Positions 1 through 8,531 of a stretch of 64,000 nt of DNA are shown piece after piece. The translations under genes and the position numbers were made by a program. Location of the stretch: the NCBI GenBank assembly GCA_024404115.1, contig JAKSQM010000005.1, forward strand, positions 124,001 through 188,000. The letters run 5' to 3'. Position 1 is the stretch's first letter. The number at the start of each line of letters is the position of its first letter. The notes beneath the pieces were generated by a model. It was not told the origin of the DNA, did not search any database, and saw only the letters and a list, made by a program, of their open reading frames with translations. The DNA comes from Clostridia bacterium (lineage in GTDB: Bacteria; Bacillota; Clostridia; Oscillospirales; Acutalibacteraceae).

Positions 1-1149
1 GATTACGGCATTGTGGGATTTTTTGTGGTGAAAGGCAACAAAGCTGAGCATTTTCTTTTTTCGTGCAGAACGCTTGGCATGGGCATCGAGCAATATGTTT
101 ACGCTCTGCTTGGCTCGCCCGAAGTTAATATATGCGGTGAAATCAGCGGAGAGCTGAAAAAAGGCGTCATTCCCCCATGGATAAACCAAAGCGAAATGGG
201 CGACGCTGAAACAGAAAGTGCCGCTGAAATAAGCGAAAAAATTCTCTTTAAAGGGCCGTGCGATTTAGGCAGCATACTCACCTATCTTGCAAACGGCGAT
301 ATGATTAAAACCGAGTTTAACCTTGTAAATGAAAAGACGGGAGTTTATATAAAATCAGCCAACCACACGCTGCACATTCTGCAATCTCAAAGCATGAGTG
401 AAGAAAGAAAAAAAGAGATTATTGACGAGCTTTATTTTTCATCTGACAACTTTTTTGATACAGATATGTTCAGCGGAGATTACAGCATTGTTTTTTACAG
501 CACATTCACCGACCCGATGCTGGGAATTTACAAAAGAAAATCTACAGGCGAGCTGGTGGCATTTGGCGACTGGTGCTATGACCTGACAAATGACAAAAAC
601 AGAGCGGATTATTTAAGTGGTGAGCTTGACAGCGCAAACTGCAAATTCACAGACAAAATAATTGATGATTTCAAGGCGAAATATGAATATCAAGGCAGGC
701 TTTCACCAGATGAAATTGTTGAAAATCTTGTAAAAATCAGAAAGATGCTCAACGAAAAAACTCTGCTTGTGCTGATGCTGGGCTCTGAGCAGGAGCATAT
801 TGGCAACACGCTGAAAGCCTATAAAAACAGGCATTTCTTTGCCACTGAGCTTAACTCAAAAATCAGAACGGCTTTTGAGGGGTACAGCAATGTTGACTAT
901 GTTGCATTTGACGATTATGTAACAAGCCAGCAGGATTACACCGACAGTATCAGCCATTTTTCAAAAATCGTCTATTACAAGGCGGCTCAGAGAGTTATTG
1001 AAATTATTGAAAGCAACACACACAACGAAATTAAGCGCCGTTCCAAATTTTTCCTTTTTGCAACAAAGGTACTGGCAAAGACCAAAAAAAACAAAGTTCT
1101 TTTTAGTTTTATGCTTAAAATCAGGCGTATTATCAAGAAATTTATTTAA
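1..1149 (+). CDS. FkbH-like HAD-IIIC family protein, C-terminal part (5' end outside window)
   Basis: The reading frame is open from base 1 (DYGIVGFFVVKG), so the gene begins before the window; the GTG at 13 is internal. The first 60 residues (FSCRTLGMGIEQYVYALL, then PPWINQ) match the C-terminal part of FkbH-like HAD-superfamily proteins, which load or phosphorylate three-carbon units or act beside acyltransferases and glycosyltransferases. About 300 further residues follow. They contain FKGPCDLGS and a patch around FGDWCYDLTN that I cannot assign; an SGNH-like hydrolase fold is possible but unproven. The last 40 residues are very basic (KRRSKFFLF, KIRRIIKKFI). A 68-residue ORF follows 14 nt downstream, so the two are probably cotranscribed. 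The FkbH assignment is fairly firm; the role of the tail is unknown. Confidence 0.6.
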   Translation, partial: DYGIVGFFVVKGNKAEHFLFSCRTLGMGIEQYVYALLGSPEVNICGEISGELKKGVIPPWINQSEMGDAETESAAEISEKILFKGPCDLGSILTYLANGDMIKTEFNLVNEKTGVYIKSANHTLHILQSQSMSEERKKEIIDELYFSSDNFFDTDMFSGDYSIVFYSTFTDPMLGIYKRKSTGELVAFGDWCYDLTNDKNRADYLSGELDSANCKFTDKIIDDFKAKYEYQGRLSPDEIVENLVKIRKMLNEKTLLVLMLGSEQEHIGNTLKAYKNRHFFATELNSKIRTAFEGYSNVDYVAFDDYVTSQQDYTDSISHFSKIVYYKAAQRVIEIIESNTHNEIKRRSKFFLFATKVLAKTKKNKVLFSFMLKIRRIIKKFI

Positions 1150-1163
1150 TCACAGGAGCATTT

Positions 1164-1370
1164 ATGTCTGATTCAGCAAACCATCTACCACATCTGACAA
1201 AGCAAGAGATTAAGCTTATTATGCTTTTAAGGCTTCAGTCAGAGGAAAAGCAAAAACAAATAATCAAAAAAGCTACAGAAAAATCCGAGAGCGATAAAGC
1301 TATTGAGGATAACGAAAACGAAATATGTGATTGTGCCTACTGGCTCAACACGAAGCATTATAAAAAATAA
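1164..1370 (+). CDS. small hypothetical protein, charged
   Basis: A 68-residue protein starting at ATG 1164 behind CAGGAG. It is rich in Lys, Glu and Gln, has no signal peptide or membrane segment, and its middle (EEKQKQIIKKATEKSESDK) should be helical, perhaps coiled coil. Near the C-terminus ENEICDCAYWL carries a CxC pair. It lies between the FkbH-like gene and the GH28-like gene with almost no spacing, so translation of the three is probably coupled. I do not recognise a family. Confidence 0.45.
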   Translation: MSDSANHLPHLTKQEIKLIMLLRLQSEEKQKQIIKKATEKSESDKAIEDNENEICDCAYWLNTKHYKK

Positions 1371-1385
1371 TTGAGGTGCAAAAAA

Positions 1386-2885
1386 GTGAATGAACTGAAA
1401 GTTTATGTTACGCAGCCACCTTTTAACGCAAAGGCTGACGGAAAGACAAACGACCGTGAAGCAATTCAGAATGCCATTGACTTTGTATATTCACAAGGCG
1501 GCGGAACTGTAATTCTTGACAGCGGAAAGACATTTTTATCATCGGGAATTGTAATTCGCAGCAATGTTACGCTTCTTTTTGGTGATGACACTGTTGTGAT
1601 TCAAAGCAACTGCAAGGATGATTATGTAAAGCCGACCGCTGACGGCGGATATGAGCCTTATGAGGTGATTTTTGGTCATAACTATGACGAAAAAATAAAG
1701 TGGAGCCATGTGTGGTATAAAAATTATCCCTTTATTTTTGCACAGGAGGGCGCACACGATTTTGCCGTTAAGGGCAACGGCACGCTGATTATGGCACAGG
1801 GTAATGACACAAACAAAATCGTTAAAACCTGCCCTGTTGGATTTTACAGAGTCAGCGATTTTGAAATAGCAGATATTACAATCAAAAACTATCACGGCTA
1901 CGCTATGATGCCATTCACCTGCAAAAGAGGAATTTTCAGAAATCTTAAAATTTCTGAATGGAGCTTCGGCAACGGCGACGGAATTTGCATGATGAACTGT
2001 CAGGATATGCGTGTTACGGGGTGCAAAATGTTCACAGGCGACGATTCTGTTTACATATTTTCATCATACAAAGACCCGAGAGCCAGCGAATGGTGGTCAT
2101 CTGCCGAGCCGCAGCCGTCAATCAACATTGAGATTGACCACAACGATCTGAAATCCAACCACTGCAAGGCATTCGGTATGATTCTTTGGGGAATTGACTG
2201 CCCCGACCTTGAAAAGGTTGAGGTAAGAAATGTTTATGTTCACGATAATCATTTTGAAACAATGGGCAACTGGAACTTTAACCCTTACACAACAAAGGTT
2301 GCGCCCCACCCTGTTACAAATGTGAGATTCGAGAACAACACAATTGACGGCATCGAAGAAAACTTTTTTGAAACGGTTATCACCGATATGAACTATTACC
2401 GCTCATCCCGCCATTTCTGCAACAGAGAGTTTAATGACGGCAAGGTTTTCTGGTCTTACAAAGCCAACAAAAACGAAAGCTCCGCCATTATAGAAAAGGG
2501 CGAAGAGTTTAACTGCTTCTGCATTTCTCATTTTGACGAGGGTGATGCGAGCGTTTATCAGGGATTATTCATTGAGGCAGGTGTCCCCTGCGCTGTTAAA
2601 ATGGAGGTTTTATCAAGCGGAGTTAAGGGCAGGATGTTTGTAAAAGACCTTGACACAGGTGAAATTGTTAATTCGCAGGAATTTGACAACACAGAGTGGG
2701 AAGAAATCACAATGCCTGTGAATGTCAGGAAAAGCGGAAATTATCACATTGGAATTGAAAACGCAGAGAGCAAAGACGGATTTTGCAAAATCAAAAATGC
2801 TTTGCTTCTTGGCAACCGTGAAAATGCCTTTGGCTACAATGATGTTATTTTTGACAGGGGCAAAATAATATATAAATTTTATTAA
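1386..2885 (+). CDS. GH28 / pectate-lyase-like parallel beta-helix protein
   Basis: The start is placed at GTG 1386, seven bases after GAGGTG; a TTG at 1371 in the same frame has no ribosome site. The N-terminus (FNAKADGKTNDREAIQNAID, then GGGTVILDSGKTF) is the classic opening of polygalacturonase-type right-handed beta-helices. The centre shows GNGDGICMMNCQDM and FTGDDSVYIFSS, corresponding to the Asp-bearing GDD region of GH28. A beta-sandwich-like tail of about 130 residues follows. There is no signal peptide, so it is cytoplasmic unless exported otherwise. Likely a glycosidase acting on uronic-acid or rhamnose-containing oligosaccharides; the substrate is not readable. The GNAT gene follows within 11 nt. 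Confidence 0.7.
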   Translation: MNELKVYVTQPPFNAKADGKTNDREAIQNAIDFVYSQGGGTVILDSGKTFLSSGIVIRSNVTLLFGDDTVVIQSNCKDDYVKPTADGGYEPYEVIFGHNYDEKIKWSHVWYKNYPFIFAQEGAHDFAVKGNGTLIMAQGNDTNKIVKTCPVGFYRVSDFEIADITIKNYHGYAMMPFTCKRGIFRNLKISEWSFGNGDGICMMNCQDMRVTGCKMFTGDDSVYIFSSYKDPRASEWWSSAEPQPSINIEIDHNDLKSNHCKAFGMILWGIDCPDLEKVEVRNVYVHDNHFETMGNWNFNPYTTKVAPHPVTNVRFENNTIDGIEENFFETVITDMNYYRSSRHFCNREFNDGKVFWSYKANKNESSAIIEKGEEFNCFCISHFDEGDASVYQGLFIEAGVPCAVKMEVLSSGVKGRMFVKDLDTGEIVNSQEFDNTEWEEITMPVNVRKSGNYHIGIENAESKDGFCKIKNALLLGNRENAFGYNDVIFDRGKIIYKFY

Positions 2886-2896
2886 GGATGGTAAAT

Positions 2897-3487
2897 ATGG
2901 CACAGCTTAAAATGTATTGGTTCACAAGCAACGAACTTGAGGAGCTTACTCTCCCGGAGGGATATTCATTCTCTCATTTCAGCGAAAAGAACAGAGATGT
3001 TGACATTCACGATTGGAACGAGTGCATCAGAACTTGGGAAGAATCTGACGAAACTGACGAAGAGCGTTTCAAACAGGAAATCTATGATTTTAAAGATATT
3101 GTACCCGAAGAGGATGTTTGGTTCCTTGACTACAACGGCGAGCATATCGGCACATCAACATCATTTATTATGAGCGAAAACGGACACGGCGATATGCACT
3201 GGGTTGGCATCAAAAAGGAATTCAGAGGCAAGGGTCTTTCAAAATATCTGACAAATATTATTATGAAAACTCTCAAAGAGCGTGGGGCAGATTTTGTTTC
3301 GTTGACAACTGGCGAGGGCAGACCTGCCGCTGTTAAGGCATATCTCACCGCAGGATTTTTGCCCGTTGAATATGACGAGGGCATGGTTGAACGCTGGGAA
3401 AAGGTGCTGAAAACATACAATATTGACAAAATTCAGATGCTCAATGAGGACGGCACACCCTTTAAAGTAATTTATAAAGCTGAATGA
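2897..3487 (+). CDS. GNAT family N-acetyltransferase
   Basis: The ATG at 2897 has AAGGA 8 nt upstream; the ATG at 2888 lies inside that site. The protein of 196 residues has the acetyl-CoA binding core of GNAT enzymes: MHWVGIKKEFRGKGLSKYL carries the R/Q-x-x-G-x-G/A loop, followed by GADFVSLTTGEGRPAAVKAYLTAGF, the usual strand 5-helix 4 region. The N-terminal 80 residues are acidic and without a known domain. The substrate cannot be predicted. It sits between two beta-helix genes with 11 and 10 nt spacing, so it is part of that operon. Confidence 0.75.
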   Translation: MAQLKMYWFTSNELEELTLPEGYSFSHFSEKNRDVDIHDWNECIRTWEESDETDEERFKQEIYDFKDIVPEEDVWFLDYNGEHIGTSTSFIMSENGHGDMHWVGIKKEFRGKGLSKYLTNIIMKTLKERGADFVSLTTGEGRPAAVKAYLTAGFLPVEYDEGMVERWEKVLKTYNIDKIQMLNEDGTPFKVIYKAE

Positions 3488-3497
3488 GGAAAAATAT

Positions 3498-5579
3498 ATG
3501 AATTTTATTAGATTTATTGTTTCACTTTTTATGGCAATAATCATCCCCTTTTCCAATCTTTTTGCTATGATGAAAAAGCCTGCTGACGCTGTTTTCACAG
3601 AGCTTGAGGAGGTTAAAAAGACGGAAAGAGTTTATGAGGAATACGAAGCGAAAAGCAACGATATAATTCTTTCTGACGGCATTGGTCTTGAAGAAGCTAT
3701 TGAAGAGGCAAAAAATGCAGGCGGTGAAGAGATAACCATATGGCTTCACGAGGGCATTTACAACCTTAGCGGAACGGTTACACTTGACGGATGCAGAAAT
3801 ATTTCTTTCAAGGCTTTCCCCAGTGAAAAGGTTGAAATCACAGCGGTGAAAGAGATTGGCGGATTCACCGAAACAACAGTTAACGGCGTTAAAGCGTGGG
3901 TTACTGATGTTGAAAGCGGTGAAAAATTCGGCACACTTTTTAACGGCGACCAGAAGCTTTCTGTAACACGCTACCCCGAAAGCGGATATTTCTTTGTTAA
4001 AGAGGCTGACAGAAGTGTTGCCCTTTTCACAAAAGAAAACTCACCGTGGGAATACACCTACGGCGACACTGCGTTTTATTCAAAAAGCGATATTGGGCTT
4101 GACAGCTTTTATAATATTGAGGATGTGCAGTACAAGCTGATGCACTATTGGTATTGCGAACATTCAACACTCACCGACTATAAAGACGGCAGAGTTGCAT
4201 TTAAACAGCCATGCTCAATGAGAATCGAAGAAAATGACAGATTCTTTTTTGAAAATGTGTTTGAGGCACTGAACACCGCTGGCGAATGGTATCACGATAC
4301 GGCAAAAAACAAGGTTTATTATATTCCGCAGGATGGCGACGACATCAGCACAACGGTGCTCACCGCCCCCATTCTCAATATGATTTTTGACATCAAAAAT
4401 TGCGAAAACATCACTTTCAGCGGAATTAAATTTAAAAATACCGATTGGTGCTTCTCCACGCCCGACCCGTCAAACGGCTGGCTTTCTGAATATGGATTGG
4501 TTTTCCCTCAGGGCAATCTTGAGTGCAACGGCGCAATGGAGATTCAGAAATCACAGGGCATCAACTTCAAAAACTGCGATTTTCTTAACATCGGCAACAC
4601 GGGCATAAGATTCAACAATGAGGATAAAAATTGCAGTGTTGTTTCGTGCACATTCAAAGAAATCGGCTGCAACGGCATTTTTATCAACGGACTTTACACA
4701 TTTGACGAAAATCTCACAACAGAGAATTTTGAAATTGTCGATAATCTGATTGAAAGCTACGGCAGAAACTTCTCTGCAGGCATTGGCATTTTGCTCACAA
4801 GAGCCAAAAATTGCAAGCTTTCGCACAACGAAATCCATGATGGATATTACACCGCTATTTCTTGCGGTTGGATGTGGGGATATGCCGACAGCGCAACGGA
4901 TGCAATTGAAATCAGCGACAATCTGATTTATGACATCGGTCAGGGTTGGCTCTCTGACATGGGCGGAATTTATACGCTGGGCATTCAGCCTAACACAGTG
5001 CTGACCCACAATAAGATTTACAATGTTGCCGCCGACCCCAACGAAGGAGGTTATGGCGGATGGGGCATTTACCTTGACGAGGGTTCGTCATACATCACCG
5101 TTAAGCAAAATCTTGTATACGGCTGCGGTTCAGACAGCTTTCACCAGCATTACGGCGAAAACAACGATGTTACAAACAACATTTTTGCACTGAGTAATGA
5201 CGGGCAGATTCGATGCACCAGAAAAGAGGATCATAACGAGTTAAATCTGACAAAGAATATCATTCTCACCAACAAACAGCCTGCGTATAGTCAGACTGTC
5301 AAGGGCAAATTTAAGGATGACGGCAACATTTATTGGGACCTTGCCAACGGCAAGCATATGATGAGTGTTGCTGGCACAGGCACCAAGTGGAAACAGCGAA
5401 TTTACAAGGCGGAAATGAAGAATATGGGTTATTACAATAACGCAGTTTATGCCGACCCGCTTTTCAGAGATGCCGAGAATTTTGACTTCACCCTTGCGGA
5501 CAACTCCCCCGCTCTTTCAGAGATTGGCTTTGAAACATGGAATTATAACACCGCTGGCACGCTGACAAATTACAGATAA
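3498..5579 (+). CDS. exported right-handed beta-helix protein (pectate-lyase-like fold)
   Basis: A protein of 693 residues starting behind GAGGAAAAAT. Residues 1-25 (FIRFIVSLFMAIIIPFSNLF) form a signal anchor without a clear cleavage site. After DGIGLEEAIEEAKNAGG, which resembles the opening of pectate-lyase-type helices, there is a long run of parallel beta-helix rungs, many with Asn ladders (ENITFSGIKFKN, CSVVSCTFKEIGCNGIFI, NLIYDIGQGWLSDMGGIY). This fold is shared by polysaccharide lyases, epimerases and some glycosidases. I see no decisive catalytic set. It would act on the cell surface or outside. It is the last gene of the operon and a strong terminator follows. Confidence 0.65.
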   Translation: MNFIRFIVSLFMAIIIPFSNLFAMMKKPADAVFTELEEVKKTERVYEEYEAKSNDIILSDGIGLEEAIEEAKNAGGEEITIWLHEGIYNLSGTVTLDGCRNISFKAFPSEKVEITAVKEIGGFTETTVNGVKAWVTDVESGEKFGTLFNGDQKLSVTRYPESGYFFVKEADRSVALFTKENSPWEYTYGDTAFYSKSDIGLDSFYNIEDVQYKLMHYWYCEHSTLTDYKDGRVAFKQPCSMRIEENDRFFFENVFEALNTAGEWYHDTAKNKVYYIPQDGDDISTTVLTAPILNMIFDIKNCENITFSGIKFKNTDWCFSTPDPSNGWLSEYGLVFPQGNLECNGAMEIQKSQGINFKNCDFLNIGNTGIRFNNEDKNCSVVSCTFKEIGCNGIFINGLYTFDENLTTENFEIVDNLIESYGRNFSAGIGILLTRAKNCKLSHNEIHDGYYTAISCGWMWGYADSATDAIEISDNLIYDIGQGWLSDMGGIYTLGIQPNTVLTHNKIYNVAADPNEGGYGGWGIYLDEGSSYITVKQNLVYGCGSDSFHQHYGENNDVTNNIFALSNDGQIRCTRKEDHNELNLTKNIILTNKQPAYSQTVKGKFKDDGNIYWDLANGKHMMSVAGTGTKWKQRIYKAEMKNMGYYNNAVYADPLFRDAENFDFTLADNSPALSEIGFETWNYNTAGTLTNYR

Positions 5580-5583
5580 AATT

Positions 5584-5616
5584 AAATCCGCTCTCAATTG
5601 AGGGCGGATTTTTTTA
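5584..5616 (+). terminator. rho-independent terminator after the beta-helix gene
   Basis: The stem AAATCCGCTC pairs with GAGGGCGGATT around a short loop and is followed by seven T residues, immediately after the stop codon at 5579. Confidence 0.85.
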
Positions 5617-5617
5617 G

Positions 5618-6550
5618 GATGTGGCGAAGCTCGCAATGCTTATTGCTTCAAGCTCTACCCCTCTGTCATCTGCGATGACATCTCCCCTGTCAAGGGGCGA
5701 CGAAAAACTCAGTGCTATTGTTTAAGTAGCTTACCAATTTTTAGCAATTTGCTTTCTTGGCTCCCTCTGACGAGGGAGCTGGATTTCGCACAGCGAAAGA
5801 CTGAGGGAGAGATTTTAGCCGTATGTGAGTTTCGTTCACCTCGGTGGCACGGGGATGAACCCAGTGCTGGCGATCGGTGCGTGGGCGCAGATGTTGCCTT
5901 GGGTTGTCTGATTTTTAGTCGGCAACATCTGCCCTCATTGTGTAAAGGAGGGTGGCGAACATAGTGAGTCGGGAGGATTGTTCGTTTAAGAATTAGCCAA
6001 TATTTGAATTTCAACGGACAATCCCTCAGTCAGCTTCGCTGCCAGCTCCCTTTACACAAGGGAGCCATTTTGTTGTGCAATTTAAGTATTTTTGTGCAAT
6101 ATTTAATGTAATTTGTCAAATTGATGCGGGGGCAGCAAGCTACTCCCCTACGGCGGGTGGTGTTCCGCCGTCAACCATTGTTGCAATACAAAGCTGGCGA
6201 ACGAAGTTCGCCCCTACAATGAGCTGTACTGTTTATGCCACAAAATAAGCGAATTTGTGCAAAATTTTAAGAATGGATTGCCACACCTCCTGCGGAGGTT
6301 CGCAATGACGATGCCGACAAAATTTCGCACGAATTTTTCTTTGTGCTGACATTCAGAACGGGATGTCGAGGACGCCATCCCCTACGGTGTATCATTTCAA
6401 CTATTATCTATTATGTGTTATCTATTATCTTTTATCTACTTTCTATAGTTCTACCCCTCTGTCAAAGGGCGACGGAAAAACTCGGTGCGGATTTGCGAAA
6501 AAATTCTAATTTCTTTTTGTGAGTAGCAAGCTACTCTACGGTGTTGCGCC
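5618..6550. repeat. intergenic repeat island 1 (modular palindromic repeats)
   Basis: A gene-free stretch of about 1 kb built from modules that recur in eight other gaps. A (about 5651-5715 and 6451-6492) contains TGTCATctgcgATGACA and CCCCTgtcAAGGGG. G (5755-5822, 6018-6070) contains CTCCCTytrACxAGGGAG. D (6125-6180, 6519-6550) contains AGCAAGCTACTC. C (6191-6225) contains GGCGAACgaAGTTCGCC. E (6271-6315) is the GATTGCCAC...GCAATGAC type. B (6351-6390) contains GGGATGtcgaggacgcCATCCC. H (6391-6450) is an AT-rich linker. A private 12-bp inverted repeat (5887-5898 with 5921-5932, GCAGATGTTGCC) is also present. Open frames here are accidental. Confidence 0.8.
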
Positions 6551-6562
6551 TACAACTGCATA

Positions 6563-6598
6563 AAAAAACGCAGACAGATTGACTGTCTGCGTCATTTT
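6563..6598 (-). terminator. terminator of the pgi / P-loop transcription unit
   Basis: The stem ACGCAGACA pairs with TGTCTGCGT and is flanked by A-runs and T-runs on both sides, so it can work in both directions. It lies directly downstream of the minus-strand gene that ends at 6614. Confidence 0.75.
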
Positions 6599-6613
6599 TT
6601 GTTAACTCAACGA

Positions 6614-7036
6614 TTAAAGAACCTGGCAGAACTCGAAGATTTCTTCGGGAAGCTCTTCTTTATCAGCAGAAACTGTGAAAACAAGGTTCTTCTCTGCAAC
6701 GTGATTCTTGCTGAGAGCGTCAACTTTCTTGAGGAAAGCTGCAAGCTCTGCGAAATCACGAGAACCGATTCTGAGAGTTGCATCAACGAAAATATCTGTG
6801 ATGTCATGATCTCCTGCGCATACGCCGCAAAGGAAACCGTAGAAAGCATCAAAACCGCTTACGCCGTAATGGTCAGTGTCCATAAGACGAGCACGATAAT
6901 TTACATCATAAGTAAGCTTGGGCTGCTTCTCTATACATATAACATTGCCTTTTGAAGCCTCAACAGCCTCGTTGACTTTTTCAATGAGTAATTTTGTTTT
7001 GCCTGCGCCTTTATGGCCTAAAATAAGTGTAATCAT
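6614..7036 (-). CDS. small P-loop NTPase-like protein
   Basis: A protein of 140 residues starting behind AGGAGG. The N-terminus ITLILGHKGAGKTKLL is a clean Walker A motif; a hydrophobic strand ending in Asp (DITDIFVDATL) may serve as Walker B. The protein is only about half the size of ordinary nucleotide kinases and has no other recognised domain. It is 58 nt downstream of pgi on the same strand and shares its terminator. A similar short ATP-binding protein is, to my knowledge, common in Clostridia without a known role. ATP binding is likely; the function is unknown. Confidence 0.6.
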   Translation of the reverse strand: MITLILGHKGAGKTKLLIEKVNEAVEASKGNVICIEKQPKLTYDVNYRARLMDTDHYGVSGFDAFYGFLCGVCAGDHDITDIFVDATLRIGSRDFAELAAFLKKVDALSKNHVAEKNLVFTVSADKEELPEEIFEFCQVL

Positions 7037-7094
7037 ATAATTAGTCCTCCTAAGTATATTTAAAATCCGTGGTTTGCACGAAGATTAAACTGTT

Positions 7095-8432
7095 TTATCT
7101 GCCAAGTCTTTTTTCAAGCTCAGCCTTCTGCTCTTCATAACCGGGTTTGCCGAGGAGTGCGAACATATTCTTTTTATAGCTCTCAACACCAGGCTGGTTA
7201 AAGGGATTCACTTCAAGAACATAGCCGCTGATTGCGCATGCCTTTTCAAGGAAGTAAATGAGCATTCCCAAATCGTATTCGTTCATTTCGTCAAGCTCAA
7301 TAACAACATTGGGAACTTCGCCGTCTGTATGAGCAAGAACGGTGCCCTCAAATGCTTTTTCGTTAACGAATGAAAGATTTTTGCCTGCAAGGAAGTTAAG
7401 ACCGTCAACATTGTCTTTATCCTCACCGATAAGAACCTCGCTCTGAGAATTCTTAAAGAAAACAACAGTTTCAAAGAGATGTCTTTCGCCCTGCTGAATA
7501 TACTGACCCATTGAATGAAGGTCGGTTGAGAAAACTGCGGATGTTGGGAAAATTCCCTTTCCGTCTTTGCCCTCGCTCTCGCCATAAAGCTGCTTGAACC
7601 ATTCATTCATCATTGTGTATGAGGGTTCGTAGCTTACCATCATTTCAATCTTTTTGCCCTTGCGGTAAAGGATATTTCTGATTGCGGCATATTTGTAGCA
7701 ATCATTTGCCATATCGCAATCTGCATATTTAACCATAGCATCCTTTGCGCCAAGCATAAGAGCGTCAATATCAATACCTGCAACAGCGATTGGAAGAAGA
7801 CCAACAGCTGTGAGAACTGAATATCTGCCACCTACGTTATCGGGAACAACGAATGTCTGCCATCCTTCAGAATCGGCAAACTTTTTAAGTGTGCCTTTTG
7901 CTTTATCGGTTGTGGCAAAAATTCTTTCTTTTGCGCCCTCTTTGCCGTATTTCTCTTCAAGCATACCCTTGAAGATTCTGAATGCAACGGCAGGCTCAGT
8001 TGTTGTGCCAGATTTTGAAATAACGTTCACGCTGAAATCACGGTCGCCAATAACGGCTTTAAGCTCGTTAAGTGAACGGGAGCTGATTGTGTTGCCCGCA
8101 AAATAAATGTCGGGTGTTGTTTTCGGCATAGCGTTGTAATTCTGTGATTTAATAAACTCGATTGCTGCTCTTGCGCCAAGATATGAACCGCCAATACCGA
8201 TAACGATAAGAACCTGTGAGTTATTCTGAATTTTTTCTGCTGCTTTCTTGATTGCTTCAAATTCAGCCTTATCATAATCCTCAGGTAATGTGAGCCAGCC
8301 TAAAAAGTCGCTGCCCTCACCTTTGCCGCTTAAAAGCAAATCGTGAGCCTTTTTGATTTCGGGCTGAATTGCTTCAAGCTCTGCCTCTGAAACGAAGCTG
8401 TTAAGATAATTTGTGTTAAGACCTAACGGCAT
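7095..8432 (-). CDS. pgi: glucose-6-phosphate isomerase
   Basis: Interconverts glucose 6-phosphate and fructose 6-phosphate in the cytoplasm, the second step of glycolysis. The length of 445 residues matches the short Firmicutes form. Seen in order: [11 protein letters not shown] (sugar-phosphate site), [13 protein letters not shown] (SIS phosphate-binding loop), [14 protein letters not shown] (signature), [11 protein letters not shown] with the conserved acidic residue, and the C-terminal [17 protein letters not shown] with the catalytic lysine region. The start codon lies behind GGAGG and there is a strong promoter at 8469-8497. The P-loop gene downstream is probably cotranscribed. Confidence 0.97.
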   Translation of the reverse strand: MPLGLNTNYLNSFVSEAELEAIQPEIKKAHDLLLSGKGEGSDFLGWLTLPEDYDKAEFEAIKKAAEKIQNNSQVLIVIGIGGSYLGARAAIEFIKSQNYNAMPKTTPDIYFAGNTISSRSLNELKAVIGDRDFSVNVISKSGTTTEPAVAFRIFKGMLEEKYGKEGAKERIFATTDKAKGTLKKFADSEGWQTFVVPDNVGGRYSVLTAVGLLPIAVAGIDIDALMLGAKDAMVKYADCDMANDCYKYAAIRNILYRKGKKIEMMVSYEPSYTMMNEWFKQLYGESEGKDGKGIFPTSAVFSTDLHSMGQYIQQGERHLFETVVFFKNSQSEVLIGEDKDNVDGLNFLAGKNLSFVNEKAFEGTVLAHTDGEVPNVVIELDEMNEYDLGMLIYFLEKACAISGYVLEVNPFNQPGVESYKKNMFALLGKPGYEEQKAELEKRLGR

Positions 8433-8468
8433 CCAAATGCCTCCAATTTGTTTTTTATTTATGGTTTT

Positions 8469-8497
8469 ATTATAACCTTAAAATAGAGTTTTTGCAA
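8469..8497 (-). promoter_or_regulatory. promoter of pgi
   Basis: On the minus strand TTGCAA is separated by 17 nt from a perfect TATAAT, about 36 nt before the pgi start codon. No obvious operator is seen. Confidence 0.75.
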
Positions 8498-8531
8498 GTA
8501 CTATTTAACAAAATTTAGAAGAATTTACAGT

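Noticed and set aside
5715-6014. Frames of 71-99 codons in repeat island 1, on both strands
   Set aside because: They lie in palindromic repeats, lack ribosome sites and their products are made of translated repeat modules.
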